Shown here piece after piece: positions 1-6,894 of a DNA stretch of 18,402 nt. Source of the stretch: UBA2882 sp964619485 (lineage in GTDB: Bacteria; Bacillota; Clostridia; Lachnospirales; Lachnospiraceae); contig CAZUCI010000063.1 in the NCBI GenBank assembly GCA_964619485.1, positions 1-18,402 on the forward strand, in the 5' to 3' direction. Both the position numbers and the translations under genes were made by a program. Within the stretch, counting starts at the first letter, position 1, and each line of letters opens with the position of its first letter. Below the pieces are notes generated by a model. The model ran no database searches, was not told the origin of the DNA, and was given only the letters and a program-made list of their open reading frames with translations.

Positions 1-693
1 CATGGTAAGTCCGGTAAGACCAACTCGCATTCTGGCTCCTGGTGGTTCGTTCATCTGTCCGAACACCATGGTTGTCTTATCGATAACCCCAGATTCTGTC
101 ATTTCGTTGTAAAGGTCATTACCTTCTCTGGTACGCTCACCTACACCGGTAAATACGGAGTATCCACCATGCTCGGTAGCAATATTACGAATCAACTCCT
201 GAATTAATACGGTTTTACCTACGCCGGCACCACCAAATAATCCGATTTTACCACCCTTCTGATAAGGGCAGAGCAGATCGACTACTTTAATACCAGTCTC
301 TAATAATTCTGTTTCTGTAGACTGCTCTGAAAATTCCGGAGCAGCTCTGTGAATAGGCTCATAGGATACACCCTCTGGAGCCGGTTTATTATCTATTGCA
401 TCGCCAAGAACATTGAAAATACGTCCCAATGTCTTTTCGCCAACAGGTACGGTAATAGGAGCACCGGTTGCAATTGCATCCATTCCTCTTACAAGACCGT
501 CGGTTGTTCCCATGGAGATACATCTCACTGTATCATCACCCAGGTGCTGCGCTACCTCCACAACCAGTACGCCACCATCTTTGGTGTTGATTTTGATTGC
601 TTCGTTAATCTGTGGAAGGTTTCCCTCCGCAAATTTAATATCAAGTACGGCACCGATAATCTGAGTGATTTTTCCGATTGCTGTTTCTGCCAT
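1..693 (-). CDS. atpD: ATP synthase F1 subunit beta, 3' part missing
   Basis: This is the catalytic subunit of F1, which makes or hydrolyses ATP at the alpha/beta interface on the cytoplasmic side of the membrane. The reading frame is open from the ATG at 693-691 to the window edge and gives the first 231 residues, about half of the usual ~465. The P-loop GGAGVGKT is at residues 154-161 and the conserved GERTREGND stretch at 185-193. Walker B and the C-terminal helical domain lie outside the window. An AAAGGAG sits 13-14 nt upstream of the start. The gene follows atpG after a 21-nt gap, the standard order, so atpC is expected just beyond the left edge. Identity is certain from sequence and position. 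Confidence 0.98.
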   Translation of the reverse strand, partial: MAETAIGKITQIIGAVLDIKFAEGNLPQINEAIKINTKDGGVLVVEVAQHLGDDTVRCISMGTTDGLVRGMDAIATGAPITVPVGEKTLGRIFNVLGDAIDNKPAPEGVSYEPIHRAAPEFSEQSTETELLETGIKVVDLLCPYQKGGKIGLFGGAGVGKTVLIQELIRNIATEHGGYSVFTGVGERTREGNDLYNEMTESGVIDKTTMVFGQMNEPPGARMRVGLTGLTM

Positions 694-714
694 TTCTCTT
701 CTTTCACTCCTTTT

Positions 715-1572
715 CTAGCTGATTGCTTCCGCACCTGCTATAATTTCGGTTAATTCCTGTGTAATAGATCCCTGACGGGCTCTGTTATACTGTAAGGATA
801 ATTTGCTGATCATATCTTCTGCGTTGCTGGTTGCAGAATCCATTGCCTGCATTCTGGCACCATTTTCACTTGCAACTGCTTCCACCATGCCGCCATAAAT
901 TAAACTGGTTACATATTTTGGTATCAGCATATCCAAAGCTTCTGTCTCTTCCGGCTCGAAGTTCATCAGTGCATTGCCGCTCTTTTCCTCGCCCTCTGCT
1001 TTCTCTGCTTCCACAGGTAAAAGCTTAATGAGGGTTGGAATATGGCTGACTGTATTTTTAAAGGCTGTATATGCCAGATAAATCTCGCCAATTTCGCCGT
1101 TTTCAAAATCTGCCAACAGCTGATTGCAGATTTTCATGGCATCTGCGTAAACAGGTTCTTCTATCATGTCAGAATAGTCCTGACTGATCTCATATCCATG
1201 TCTTGTAAAGGTATCCTTGCCCTTACGGCCAACGGTATAGATTTTTACATCCTCTTTTACAAAATCGCCCTTGGTAATCAGCTTCACAATGTTGGAATTA
1301 TATCCACCTGCCAAACCTCTGTTGGAGGTGATGACAACAACCGCCTTTTTGCTGCTTGTTCCCGGCTTTAAATATGGATGGTCAATAAATCCTGTCTTTG
1401 CCAGCATACTCTTTACTGTCTGATACATGCACTCAAAATATGCTTTGGATCTTTCTGCTCTCGTCTTTGCACGCTGGAGCTTTACGGTAGATACAAGTTT
1501 CATGGCTTTGGTGATCTGCTGGGTACTCTGAATACTGCCCTTACGTCTTTTAATACTTCTCATGGAAGCCAT
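715..1572 (-). CDS. atpG: ATP synthase F1 subunit gamma
   Basis: Gamma is the central rotor shaft that couples c-ring rotation to the catalytic beta subunits. The protein is about 285 residues, normal for the family. It has the conserved N-terminal helix (MASMRSIKRRKGSIQSTQQI) and a C-terminal helix rich in the usual SNAEDMI...YNRARQ residues. The frame can be opened three codons earlier at a GTG (1581), but that GTG is part of the AGGTG ribosome site 6 nt before the ATG at 1572, and family members start at MA(S/N)MR. The start at 1572 is therefore preferred. A further ATG at 1563 is possible but less likely. The gene lies between atpA and atpD in the same operon. Confidence 0.97.
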   Translation of the reverse strand: MASMRSIKRRKGSIQSTQQITKAMKLVSTVKLQRAKTRAERSKAYFECMYQTVKSMLAKTGFIDHPYLKPGTSSKKAVVVITSNRGLAGGYNSNIVKLITKGDFVKEDVKIYTVGRKGKDTFTRHGYEISQDYSDMIEEPVYADAMKICNQLLADFENGEIGEIYLAYTAFKNTVSHIPTLIKLLPVEAEKAEGEEKSGNALMNFEPEETEALDMLIPKYVTSLIYGGMVEAVASENGARMQAMDSATSNAEDMISKLSLQYNRARQGSITQELTEIIAGAEAIS

Positions 1573-1598
1573 AATTATCACCTATACTTTCTGCTTGT

Positions 1599-3104
1599 TT
1601 ATTTGAAATCTGCCTTAAACTCGGAAAGTGCTTTCTTAAGCAGTTCTTCTGTTGCTTCGGAAATAACCTTTTCATTCGCAATGTTTTCTGGAATTTCAGG
1701 ATATTTGGTATCTAAGAAGCTGAAGAATTCTTTTTCAAATCTGGTTATATCTTCTACTGGAACATCTAAGAGATATTTATTGGTTGCCGCATAGATAATC
1801 AGTACCTGATACTGAACAGGCATTGGCTGATACTGTGGCTGTTTTAAAACCTCTTTGATTCTTTCACCCTGTGCTAACTTCTCCTTGGTATCGGCATCTA
1901 ACTCAGAACCAAACTGTGCAAAAGCAGCAAGCTCACGGTACTGTGCCAATTCCACACGAATAGGAGCTGCAATTTTCTTCATAGCCTTAATCTGTGCTGC
2001 ACCACCTACACGGGATACGGATAAACCGGCATTTACGGCTGGACGGAAACCTGCGTTGAACATTTCAGTCTCCAGATAAATCTGTCCGTCTGTGATGGAG
2101 ATTACGTTAGTAGGGATATAGGCAGAAACATCGCCCGCCTGTGTTTCAATGATAGGAAGTGCTGTTAAAGAACCTCCGCCATATTCATCACTCATTCTTA
2201 CTGCACGTTCCAGTAATCTGGAATGCAGATAGAAAACATCACCAGGATAAGCCTCTCGGCCTGGTGGTCTACGAAGGAGCAGGGAAAGTGTACGGTATGC
2301 CGTTGCATGCTTACTCAAGTCATCATAAATAACGAGAACATCCTGTCCTTTCTCCATCCATTCCTCACCAATCGCACATCCTGCGTATGGTGCAATATAC
2401 TGAAGTGGTGCAAGCTCACTGGCTGTAGACGCTACAACTGTGGTATAGCTCATGGCCCCAAACTCTTCTAAGGTTTTAACAATTGTTGCAACTGTGGATG
2501 CTTTCTGTCCGATTGCAACATAAATACATTTTACATTCTGCCCCTTCTGATTGATAATCGTATCAATGGCGATGGCTGTTTTACCAGTCTGTCGGTCTCC
2601 AATGATCAGCTCTCGCTGTCCTCTTCCAATTGGTACCATGGAATCAATTGCCTTGATACCTGTCTGAAGTGGTGTATCAACACTCTTACGGGTGATAACA
2701 CCGGATGCGACTCTCTCAATCTTCCGGAATTTATCGGTCTGGATCGGTCCTTTTCCATCGATAGGCTGTCCTAAAGCGTTTACGACACGTCCAATCATGG
2801 CGTCTCCCACGGGAACCTCTACTACTCGTCCCGTTGTCTTAACGATATCGCCTTCATTGATATTCTTCTGGCTTCCCAATAATACAGCTCCGACATTATC
2901 TTCCTCTAAATTGAGGACCATGCCGTACACCTCGCCTGGAAACTCTAAAAGCTCTCCCTGCATAGCACTGGAAAGACCATGAACACGTGCGATACCATCT
3001 GCGACCTGGATAACAGTTCCCACATCGGAAACTTCCAGGGAAGAAGCATATCTTTTTATCTGATCCCTAATTACCGAACTTATTTCTTCTGGTCTTAAAT
3101 TCAT
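1599..3104 (-). CDS. atpA: ATP synthase F1 subunit alpha
   Basis: Alpha is the non-catalytic nucleotide-binding subunit of the F1 hexamer. It contributes the arginine finger to the beta catalytic site. At 501 residues it has the usual family length. The N-terminal region carries the family's start MNLRPEEISSVI, which contacts the delta subunit. The P-loop GDRQTGKT is at residues 169-176, and the SVSRVGGAAQ motif bearing the catalytic arginine is near residue 360. The start ATG has an AGGTG about 11 nt upstream. It follows atpH after 45 nt and precedes atpG by 26 nt. No internal break or unusual residue was seen. Confidence 0.99.
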   Translation of the reverse strand: MNLRPEEISSVIRDQIKRYASSLEVSDVGTVIQVADGIARVHGLSSAMQGELLEFPGEVYGMVLNLEEDNVGAVLLGSQKNINEGDIVKTTGRVVEVPVGDAMIGRVVNALGQPIDGKGPIQTDKFRKIERVASGVITRKSVDTPLQTGIKAIDSMVPIGRGQRELIIGDRQTGKTAIAIDTIINQKGQNVKCIYVAIGQKASTVATIVKTLEEFGAMSYTTVVASTASELAPLQYIAPYAGCAIGEEWMEKGQDVLVIYDDLSKHATAYRTLSLLLRRPPGREAYPGDVFYLHSRLLERAVRMSDEYGGGSLTALPIIETQAGDVSAYIPTNVISITDGQIYLETEMFNAGFRPAVNAGLSVSRVGGAAQIKAMKKIAAPIRVELAQYRELAAFAQFGSELDADTKEKLAQGERIKEVLKQPQYQPMPVQYQVLIIYAATNKYLLDVPVEDITRFEKEFFSFLDTKYPEIPENIANEKVISEATEELLKKALSEFKADFK

Positions 3105-3149
3105 GGATCTTTACGCACCTTTCTTAATATTTCTGGGCTTACTAACCAG

Positions 3150-3698
3150 TTAACCTAACTGGATTTTCAGAAGCTGACGCTTCAACTCCTCCAACTGTGT
3201 GCTGACACTGCTGTCAACAACGCGGTCGCCAATTCGAATTACCATACCGCCTATCAGCGTTTCATCAGCCTGATAATGCATTTCCATGGTTTCATAGGAG
3301 GTTGTTGCAATTAGCTTTTGTTCTAAAGTCATCTTCTGTTCTTCTTTTAACGGAAGCGGTGTGGATACAAACGCAACACCAATTCCCTTATACTCTTTTA
3401 CCTTGGCGATGAAATACTCAATGATTCCATCCATTTCTGCGAAACGGTCTTTTTTGATGATGATGGACATAAATCCGGTAAAGTCATCACTGACACGTCC
3501 CTTAAATACTTCCTCTAACACCTTGAGCTTTTCTTCCTTCAGAATCTTTGGATGATTCATCAGTTTCCCAAAGTCAGGATTTTCCCTAAGGGCGCTTAGT
3601 ACGACCTTGGCCTCTTCCAAAAGACTGTCTACACAGTTGCTCTCTATTGCGACATCAAAAAGTGCGTCACCATAGGTTTTTGAAATCAGCTTAGCCAT
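3150..3698 (-). CDS. atpH: ATP synthase F1 subunit delta
   Basis: Delta sits on top of F1 and ties the alpha/beta hexamer to the peripheral stalk of b subunits (OSCP family). The 182-residue protein begins with the typical MAKLISKTYGDALFDVA helix. It ends with the conserved C-terminal domain containing a DETLIGGMVIRIGD segment, the family signature for OSCP/delta. Its start codon lies inside the 3' end of atpF (13-nt overlap), which suggests coupled translation of the two stalk subunits. Length and gene order are standard. Confidence 0.97.
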   Translation of the reverse strand: MAKLISKTYGDALFDVAIESNCVDSLLEEAKVVLSALRENPDFGKLMNHPKILKEEKLKVLEEVFKGRVSDDFTGFMSIIIKKDRFAEMDGIIEYFIAKVKEYKGIGVAFVSTPLPLKEEQKMTLEQKLIATTSYETMEMHYQADETLIGGMVIRIGDRVVDSSVSTQLEELKRQLLKIQLG

Positions 3699-4252
3699 GT
3701 CTTCTCACCCATTTCCTTTATTGTTTCATCAATCAAGCTGTCCTGAACCGTTGTATCGATAGAAGCCTTTACAACCTTTCCTGCCATAATGCTTGCGAGA
3801 TTTATCATCTCTTTCTTCACATCATCAGCAGCCTTCTGTTTTTCAAGTTCTGCTTCCTTCTGGGCACGGGCAATAATGCCTGCTGCCTCTTCCTTCGCTT
3901 TTGCCTCGATCTGCGCTTCGTTTTTCAAGGCCTTTGCTCTGGCTTCACTTAAAATCTGCTCTGCCTCTTTATCGATGTTTTTCATCTTCTCTTCATATTC
4001 CAGCTTTAATGCCTGTGCAGCTTCTTTGTCCTGCTTTGCATTTTCAATCTCATCGGAAATCTTCTGCTGCCTTGCCTGCAAAAATTTCCTTGCAGGATTG
4101 AACAGCTTGTTTGAAACGATCAGAAATAAGAAGAATACCGCAATAATCATCAGCACTGCATCGTGTAACAGCTGAAAGTCCAAGTCAAACAGTCTTGCCA
4201 TTCCTGCCTCTTCACTGAGCAGAATGAGTCCTGTATTCACTAACGTATTCAA
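3686..4252 (-). CDS. atpF: ATP synthase F0 subunit b (TTG start)
   Basis: Subunit b forms the peripheral stalk that holds F1 still against the rotating c-ring. The 188-residue protein has a short periplasmic tail, one membrane helix at about residues 33-52, and then a long, highly charged coiled coil rich in Ala, Glu and Lys, as expected. The chosen start is TTG at 4252-4250, because an AAGGAGG lies exactly 8 nt upstream. The next candidates are a GTG at codon 5 and an ATG at codon 18, which lie too far from that ribosome site. A TTG start may lower expression of b. The 3' end overlaps atpH by 13 nt. Confidence 0.95.
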   Translation of the reverse strand: MNTLVNTGLILLSEEAGMARLFDLDFQLLHDAVLMIIAVFFLFLIVSNKLFNPARKFLQARQQKISDEIENAKQDKEAAQALKLEYEEKMKNIDKEAEQILSEARAKALKNEAQIEAKAKEEAAGIIARAQKEAELEKQKAADDVKKEMINLASIMAGKVVKASIDTTVQDSLIDETIKEMGEKTWLS

Positions 4253-4326
4253 GTCTTAAGCCTCCTTTCTGTTTTATTTTTTAATGTTTTGTAACTTCGC
4301 CTACAAAGCATTATTGGGAAGGCTTT

Positions 4327-4578
4327 TTAGACCAATGGTTTAACGAATAATAATAACATGGCGATTAACAGACCATAAAGACCTGTTGTCTCTGCGACAG
4401 CCTGTCCAAGTAACATGGTAGAAGTAATATCTGATTTTGCTCCTGGATTTCTACCTACTGCTGCTGCTGCGTGTCCGGCTGCGATACCCTGTCCAATACC
4501 AGGTCCGATACCTGCGATAACCGCAAGACCAGCACCGATTGCTGAGCAGCCTAAAATAAAGTTTTCATTGAATTCCAT
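4327..4578 (-). CDS. atpE: ATP synthase F0 subunit c, Na+-type
   Basis: Subunit c forms the membrane ring that carries the coupling ion. The 83-residue protein is two helices joined by the polar loop GRNPGAK (residues 42-48). The ion site can be read directly: Gln30 in helix 1 and Val61, Glu63, Thr64, Thr65, Tyr68 in helix 2. With an offset of two this matches the Na+ ligands of the Ilyobacter tartaricus ring (Gln32, Val63, Glu65, Ser66, Thr67, Tyr70). H+-only rings generally lack the Gln and the Ser/Thr after the acidic residue. Na+ coupling is therefore inferred, not proven. AAGGAGG is 9 nt before the ATG, and a 74-nt gap separates it from atpF. Confidence 0.98.
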   Translation of the reverse strand: MEFNENFILGCSAIGAGLAVIAGIGPGIGQGIAAGHAAAAVGRNPGAKSDITSTMLLGQAVAETTGLYGLLIAMLLLFVKPLV

Positions 4579-4619
4579 GTTTTGTTTCCTCCTTAAAATA
4601 CAATTATGTTTTTCTTTTT

Positions 4620-5336
4620 TTATGAATCACCTATGGCATCCGATACGTAGGTCATGGTCAGCATACAGAATACATATGTCTGAATTGCACCTGAAAACAG
4701 ATCGAAATACACATGCAGTGCTGCCGGCCAGATATAAGCTATCTTTGACAGCAGACCATAAACCAGTGCCATCATTACGGTGCCGGATAATACATTGGCA
4801 AAAAGACGTAAAGATAACGAAATAGGCACTGCCACATCACCAATAATATTAATTGGTGCCCAGATTGGCCATGGATCGCACAATCCCTTGATTACACCGC
4901 TAATATGCTGATGCTTGAACTTGTTGAAAGTAATGAGAGTAAACGTCATAATACCTAAAGCAAATGTTACTCCATAATCTGCTGTAGGTGGACGCAGTCC
5001 AAAAAGTCCTGAGATATTGCTGATCAGAATAAAGATAAAAATGGTTCCTATATAGTTTGCAAACTTCGCTGCACTCTTGCCCATGACTGAGCCAACCATC
5101 TTATCGATCATCTCCACGATAAGCTCAACTACATTCTGGAATCCCGTAGGGACATCGCTTGCCTTCTTCATTGCATGACTTGCCACACAGCTAAAGCCAA
5201 TGATTAACAAGAATACAATCAGCACGCAGACATGCGTCGTTGTTATCCAGACCTTCTGACCAAACAGCTCATAGGAAAAGACACCATGAATCATAAAGTC
5301 AATATCTGCCCCGGATAACAGGATTCCCTGCCCCAT
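4620..5336 (-). CDS. atpB: ATP synthase F0 subunit a
   Basis: Subunit a is the membrane stator that provides the two half channels for the coupling ion. The 238-residue protein has five or six hydrophobic helices. It carries the essential arginine (Arg177) in the motif SLSLRLFANVLSG, plus a conserved Gln219 in the last helix (SGAIQTY). The frame is open further upstream to 5375, but the ATG at 5336 has AGGAGGTG 5 nt away. Choosing it gives a normal N-terminus and leaves only 4 nt after the atpI stop. The ribosome site is made from the last two Arg codons (AGG AGG) and the TGA of atpI, so translation is probably coupled. Confidence 0.97.
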   Translation of the reverse strand: MGQGILLSGADIDFMIHGVFSYELFGQKVWITTTHVCVLIVFLLIIGFSCVASHAMKKASDVPTGFQNVVELIVEMIDKMVGSVMGKSAAKFANYIGTIFIFILISNISGLFGLRPPTADYGVTFALGIMTFTLITFNKFKHQHISGVIKGLCDPWPIWAPINIIGDVAVPISLSLRLFANVLSGTVMMALVYGLLSKIAYIWPAALHVYFDLFSGAIQTYVFCMLTMTYVSDAIGDS

Positions 5337-5340
5337 ACAC

Positions 5341-5727
5341 TCACCTCCTAAAAATTTTATGAGTAAACGGCGCAAGATACGCCGATACTTTCAATCCTAA
5401 TACCCCCAGAAACGCCGAGAGGGGATTTGCCACCTTTGTCAGCATCAGAATGCCAAAAAAGACAATCAGCACGCCATAGCGAAGCGTGCTGTATTTCTGC
5501 ATCTGCTTCGTTGCAGCTCCCTCATCCAGTTCATAGGTTTTGTTCAGGGACCAGGCCATATGAAAAGCCATTCCCTCTGTCGCCGCCACTCCCAAAAGAA
5601 GCCCCAGCGAATATCCAAATCTGTCTGATACAAACCAGACACCGATTAATTCAGCCAGCATACCATAAATAAGTATTCCCAGACAAAGCGCGGGCAAAGA
5701 TTCATTTATCTTTTCTAATCGTCTCAT
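5341..5727 (-). CDS. atpI: ATP synthase subunit I-like membrane protein
   Basis: This is a small integral membrane protein of 128 residues with four hydrophobic segments (about residues 9-30, 36-55, 75-95 and 98-115). It lies directly upstream of atpB, which is the usual place for AtpI, a helper in c-ring assembly or Mg2+ supply. The pattern of four helices and a charged mid-loop with a YELDEGAATKQMQK stretch fits the ATP-synt_I family. The frame is open upstream to 5814, but those residues are basic, are antisense-like to nothing useful and overlap atpZ. The ATG at 5727 has AAGGAGG 5-6 nt before it and is chosen. It overlaps the atpZ stop by 26 nt. Confidence 0.85.
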   Translation of the reverse strand: MRRLEKINESLPALCLGILIYGMLAELIGVWFVSDRFGYSLGLLLGVAATEGMAFHMAWSLNKTYELDEGAATKQMQKYSTLRYGVLIVFFGILMLTKVANPLSAFLGVLGLKVSAYLAPFTHKIFRR

Positions 5728-5950
5728 CCCGTCCCTCCTTCTCCTCAAAAATCTTCCTTGCAAAAATAAAGACATTGCGAAATCCGGCCAGTGCACCGAT
5801 GAAGAACAAAACAATCGTAAAAAAAGAAGTCCCCAGCTTTCGGTCTATGAATATTCCCAAAAAGCTACAGGCAAAAATGGGAACCAGCATGTTCAGACCA
5901 AACTGGGTTATCATCGTAAGAGCACGGTATACACTTTTGTGATATTTCAT
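5702..5950 (-). CDS. atpZ: AtpZ/AtpI-type small membrane protein, first gene of atp operon
   Basis: The 82-residue protein has two membrane helices (about residues 17-36 and 42-62), separated by the motif GIFIDRKLGTS and followed by a GALAGFRNVF segment. That two-helix pattern is typical of the AtpZ (ATPase_gene1) family, found at the head of many bacterial atp operons. AtpZ is reported to work with AtpI as a Mg2+/Ca2+ carrier, though its role is not settled. The ATG at 5950 has AAGGGG 8 nt upstream and lies about 56 nt after the predicted transcription start. It overlaps atpI by 26 nt. Family assignment rests on pattern and position. Confidence 0.85.
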   Translation of the reverse strand: MKYHKSVYRALTMITQFGLNMLVPIFACSFLGIFIDRKLGTSFFTIVLFFIGALAGFRNVFIFARKIFEEKEGRDETIRKDK

Positions 5951-6012
5951 ATATACAGCCCCTTTTCATTTTCCTCATCACTTTGCACAGACAAACCATA
6001 CATTCCTTGACT

Positions 6013-6041
6013 ATTATACTAATTTTTCCCGGAAGTGTCTA
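6013..6041 (-). promoter_or_regulatory. Predicted sigma-A promoter of the atp operon
   Basis: On the minus strand a TAGACA (-35, 6041-6036) is followed after exactly 17 nt by a perfect TATAAT (-10, 6018-6013). Five of six and six of six positions match the consensus. Transcription would start near 6006, giving a leader of about 56 nt before atpZ. No terminator or riboswitch was seen in that leader. Confidence 0.8.
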
Positions 6042-6064
6042 CTTAATTTTTGTTGCCTTTTTCG

Positions 6065-6093
6065 TTGACTTTTATACATCCCTAGAGTAGTAT
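6065..6093 (+). promoter_or_regulatory. Predicted sigma-A promoter of the DUF402 gene
   Basis: TTGACT (6065-6070) is followed after 17 nt by TAGTAT (6088-6093), a moderate -10 box. The start would be near 6100, about 55 nt before the ATG at 6155. It is divergent from the atp promoter; the two -35 boxes are only 23 nt apart, so the two transcription units share a regulatory region. Confidence 0.55.
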
Positions 6094-6154
6094 TTATTAA
6101 AATAGTTTTTACTGAAAAAGCCCACAGAAGGGCATTACTTTTCAAGGAGGAATC

Positions 6155-6646
6155 ATGGATTACCCTGAATTATTTCGCAAGCGAATTATTCCTGAAGAAT
6201 GTGTCCACCTGAAAGATGATGAAATTCTTTTTCTTTCTGATGATATCCTGGTAACAAAATGGCATGCATTGAAGCCCAAAAAGGAGCTCCACCACGGCTA
6301 TTCCTGCTATTTTCCCAAACGGGGATATAAAATCAGCAAGTTCTACCGCGCAAATGGAGAGCTTCTCTACTGGTACTGCGACATTATTGACGTATCCATA
6401 GACAGGGCTGCCAATACCTTTACAGCTACGGATCTGTTAGCCGATGTCATTGTTTATCCTGACGGCTTTGTAAAGGTAGTTGATCTGGGCGAGCTTGTCG
6501 AGGCATATAACGAAAACGGCATTGACATGAAGCAGTTCAAAAATGCCATTCTCCGTCTTAACGACCTACTGGAGGCCATTTACGCCGGCAAGGAAGGGGC
6601 TTTTAAGGCCTGTAAGGATCTGATTGAGCAATTTGAGGTTGAATAG
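6155..6646 (+). CDS. DUF402 domain protein (possible nucleoside phosphatase)
   Basis: The 163-residue soluble protein matches the DUF402 family. An N-terminal beta-rich half contains the run YRANGELLYWYCDI (about residues 64-77). It is followed by the signature acidic motif in DLLADVIVYPDGFVKVVDLGEL (residues 92-113) and a helical C-terminus. Some DUF402 proteins hydrolyse nucleoside di- and triphosphates using Asp/Glu clusters around bound divalent metal. Whether this one does is unknown. The start has AAGGAGG with 5 nt spacing. The gene is probably monocistronic, but no terminator was seen after it, so some transcripts may run into the riboswitch downstream. It has no visible link with the atp operon. 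Confidence 0.85.
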   Translation: MDYPELFRKRIIPEECVHLKDDEILFLSDDILVTKWHALKPKKELHHGYSCYFPKRGYKISKFYRANGELLYWYCDIIDVSIDRAANTFTATDLLADVIVYPDGFVKVVDLGELVEAYNENGIDMKQFKNAILRLNDLLEAIYAGKEGAFKACKDLIEQFEVE

Positions 6647-6692
6647 TTTTCCACTAGGGTTTTAATGTCTTTGCCGAATTTGATATTTGCAG

Positions 6693-6721
6693 TTGACAAT
6701 GACGTATGAAACTGGTACGAT
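6693..6721 (+). promoter_or_regulatory. Predicted promoter of the riboswitch-ATPase transcript
   Basis: A perfect TTGACA (6693-6698) is followed after 17 nt by TACGAT (6716-6721), which matches four of six -10 positions. Transcription would begin near 6728, just before the first strand of the riboswitch stem at 6732. That placement supports both calls. Confidence 0.7.
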
Positions 6722-6730
6722 TCTTTCTAA

Positions 6731-6830
6731 TAAAAGGGAGTAGCTAGCCAGATAGCGTTCACTTATTCGTCAGTACAGTCATTGGGAACAATGACCCGGA
6801 AAGTGATTAAATAGCGAGACTTTTACTACA
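6731..6830 (+). ncRNA. yybP-ykoY (Mn2+) riboswitch aptamer
   Basis: The leader folds by eye into the yybP-ykoY architecture. Closing stem P1 pairs AAAAG (6732-6736) with CTTTT (6820-6824). The conserved loop GGGAGTAGC follows P1 directly. A hairpin pairs GCTA (6743-6746) with TAGC (6753-6756). A long arm pairs TCACTT (6759-6764) with AAGTGA (6801-6806). That arm carries the conserved ATTCGT and CCCGG segments and ends in GTCATTG/CAATGAC closed by a GGAA tetraloop. The last element before P1 closes is GCGAGAC. In the family, docking of the two loops creates an Mn2+ site. Family members commonly control Mn2+ exporters, including P-type ATPases such as Lactococcus YoaB. Recognition is by motif only; no covariance search was run. 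Confidence 0.88.
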
Positions 6831-6854
6831 AATGTAGTAAAAGTCTCTTTTTTT
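6816..6854 (+). terminator. Riboswitch expression platform: intrinsic terminator
   Basis: A perfect 15-bp inverted repeat (6816-6830 with 6833-6847, two-base loop) is followed by seven T (6848-6854). Its left arm contains the 3' strand of riboswitch P1 (CTTTT, 6820-6824), so P1 and the terminator cannot form together. Mn2+ binding should stabilise P1, block the terminator and switch the ATPase gene on. Confidence 0.92.
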
Positions 6855-6894
6855 ATATAAAACCATAAAACCACGCAAAAACAAGGAGGCTCTT

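Noticed and set aside
3789..4175. Long plus-strand open frame opposite atpF
   Set aside because: It is the antisense shadow of the Ala/Glu/Lys-rich coiled coil, with Ser/Ala/Phe-rich composition and no ribosome site.
5728..5814. Upstream extension of atpI to 5814
   Set aside because: The ATG at 5727 has an ideal ribosome site and the extra residues overlap atpZ and do not resemble the family.
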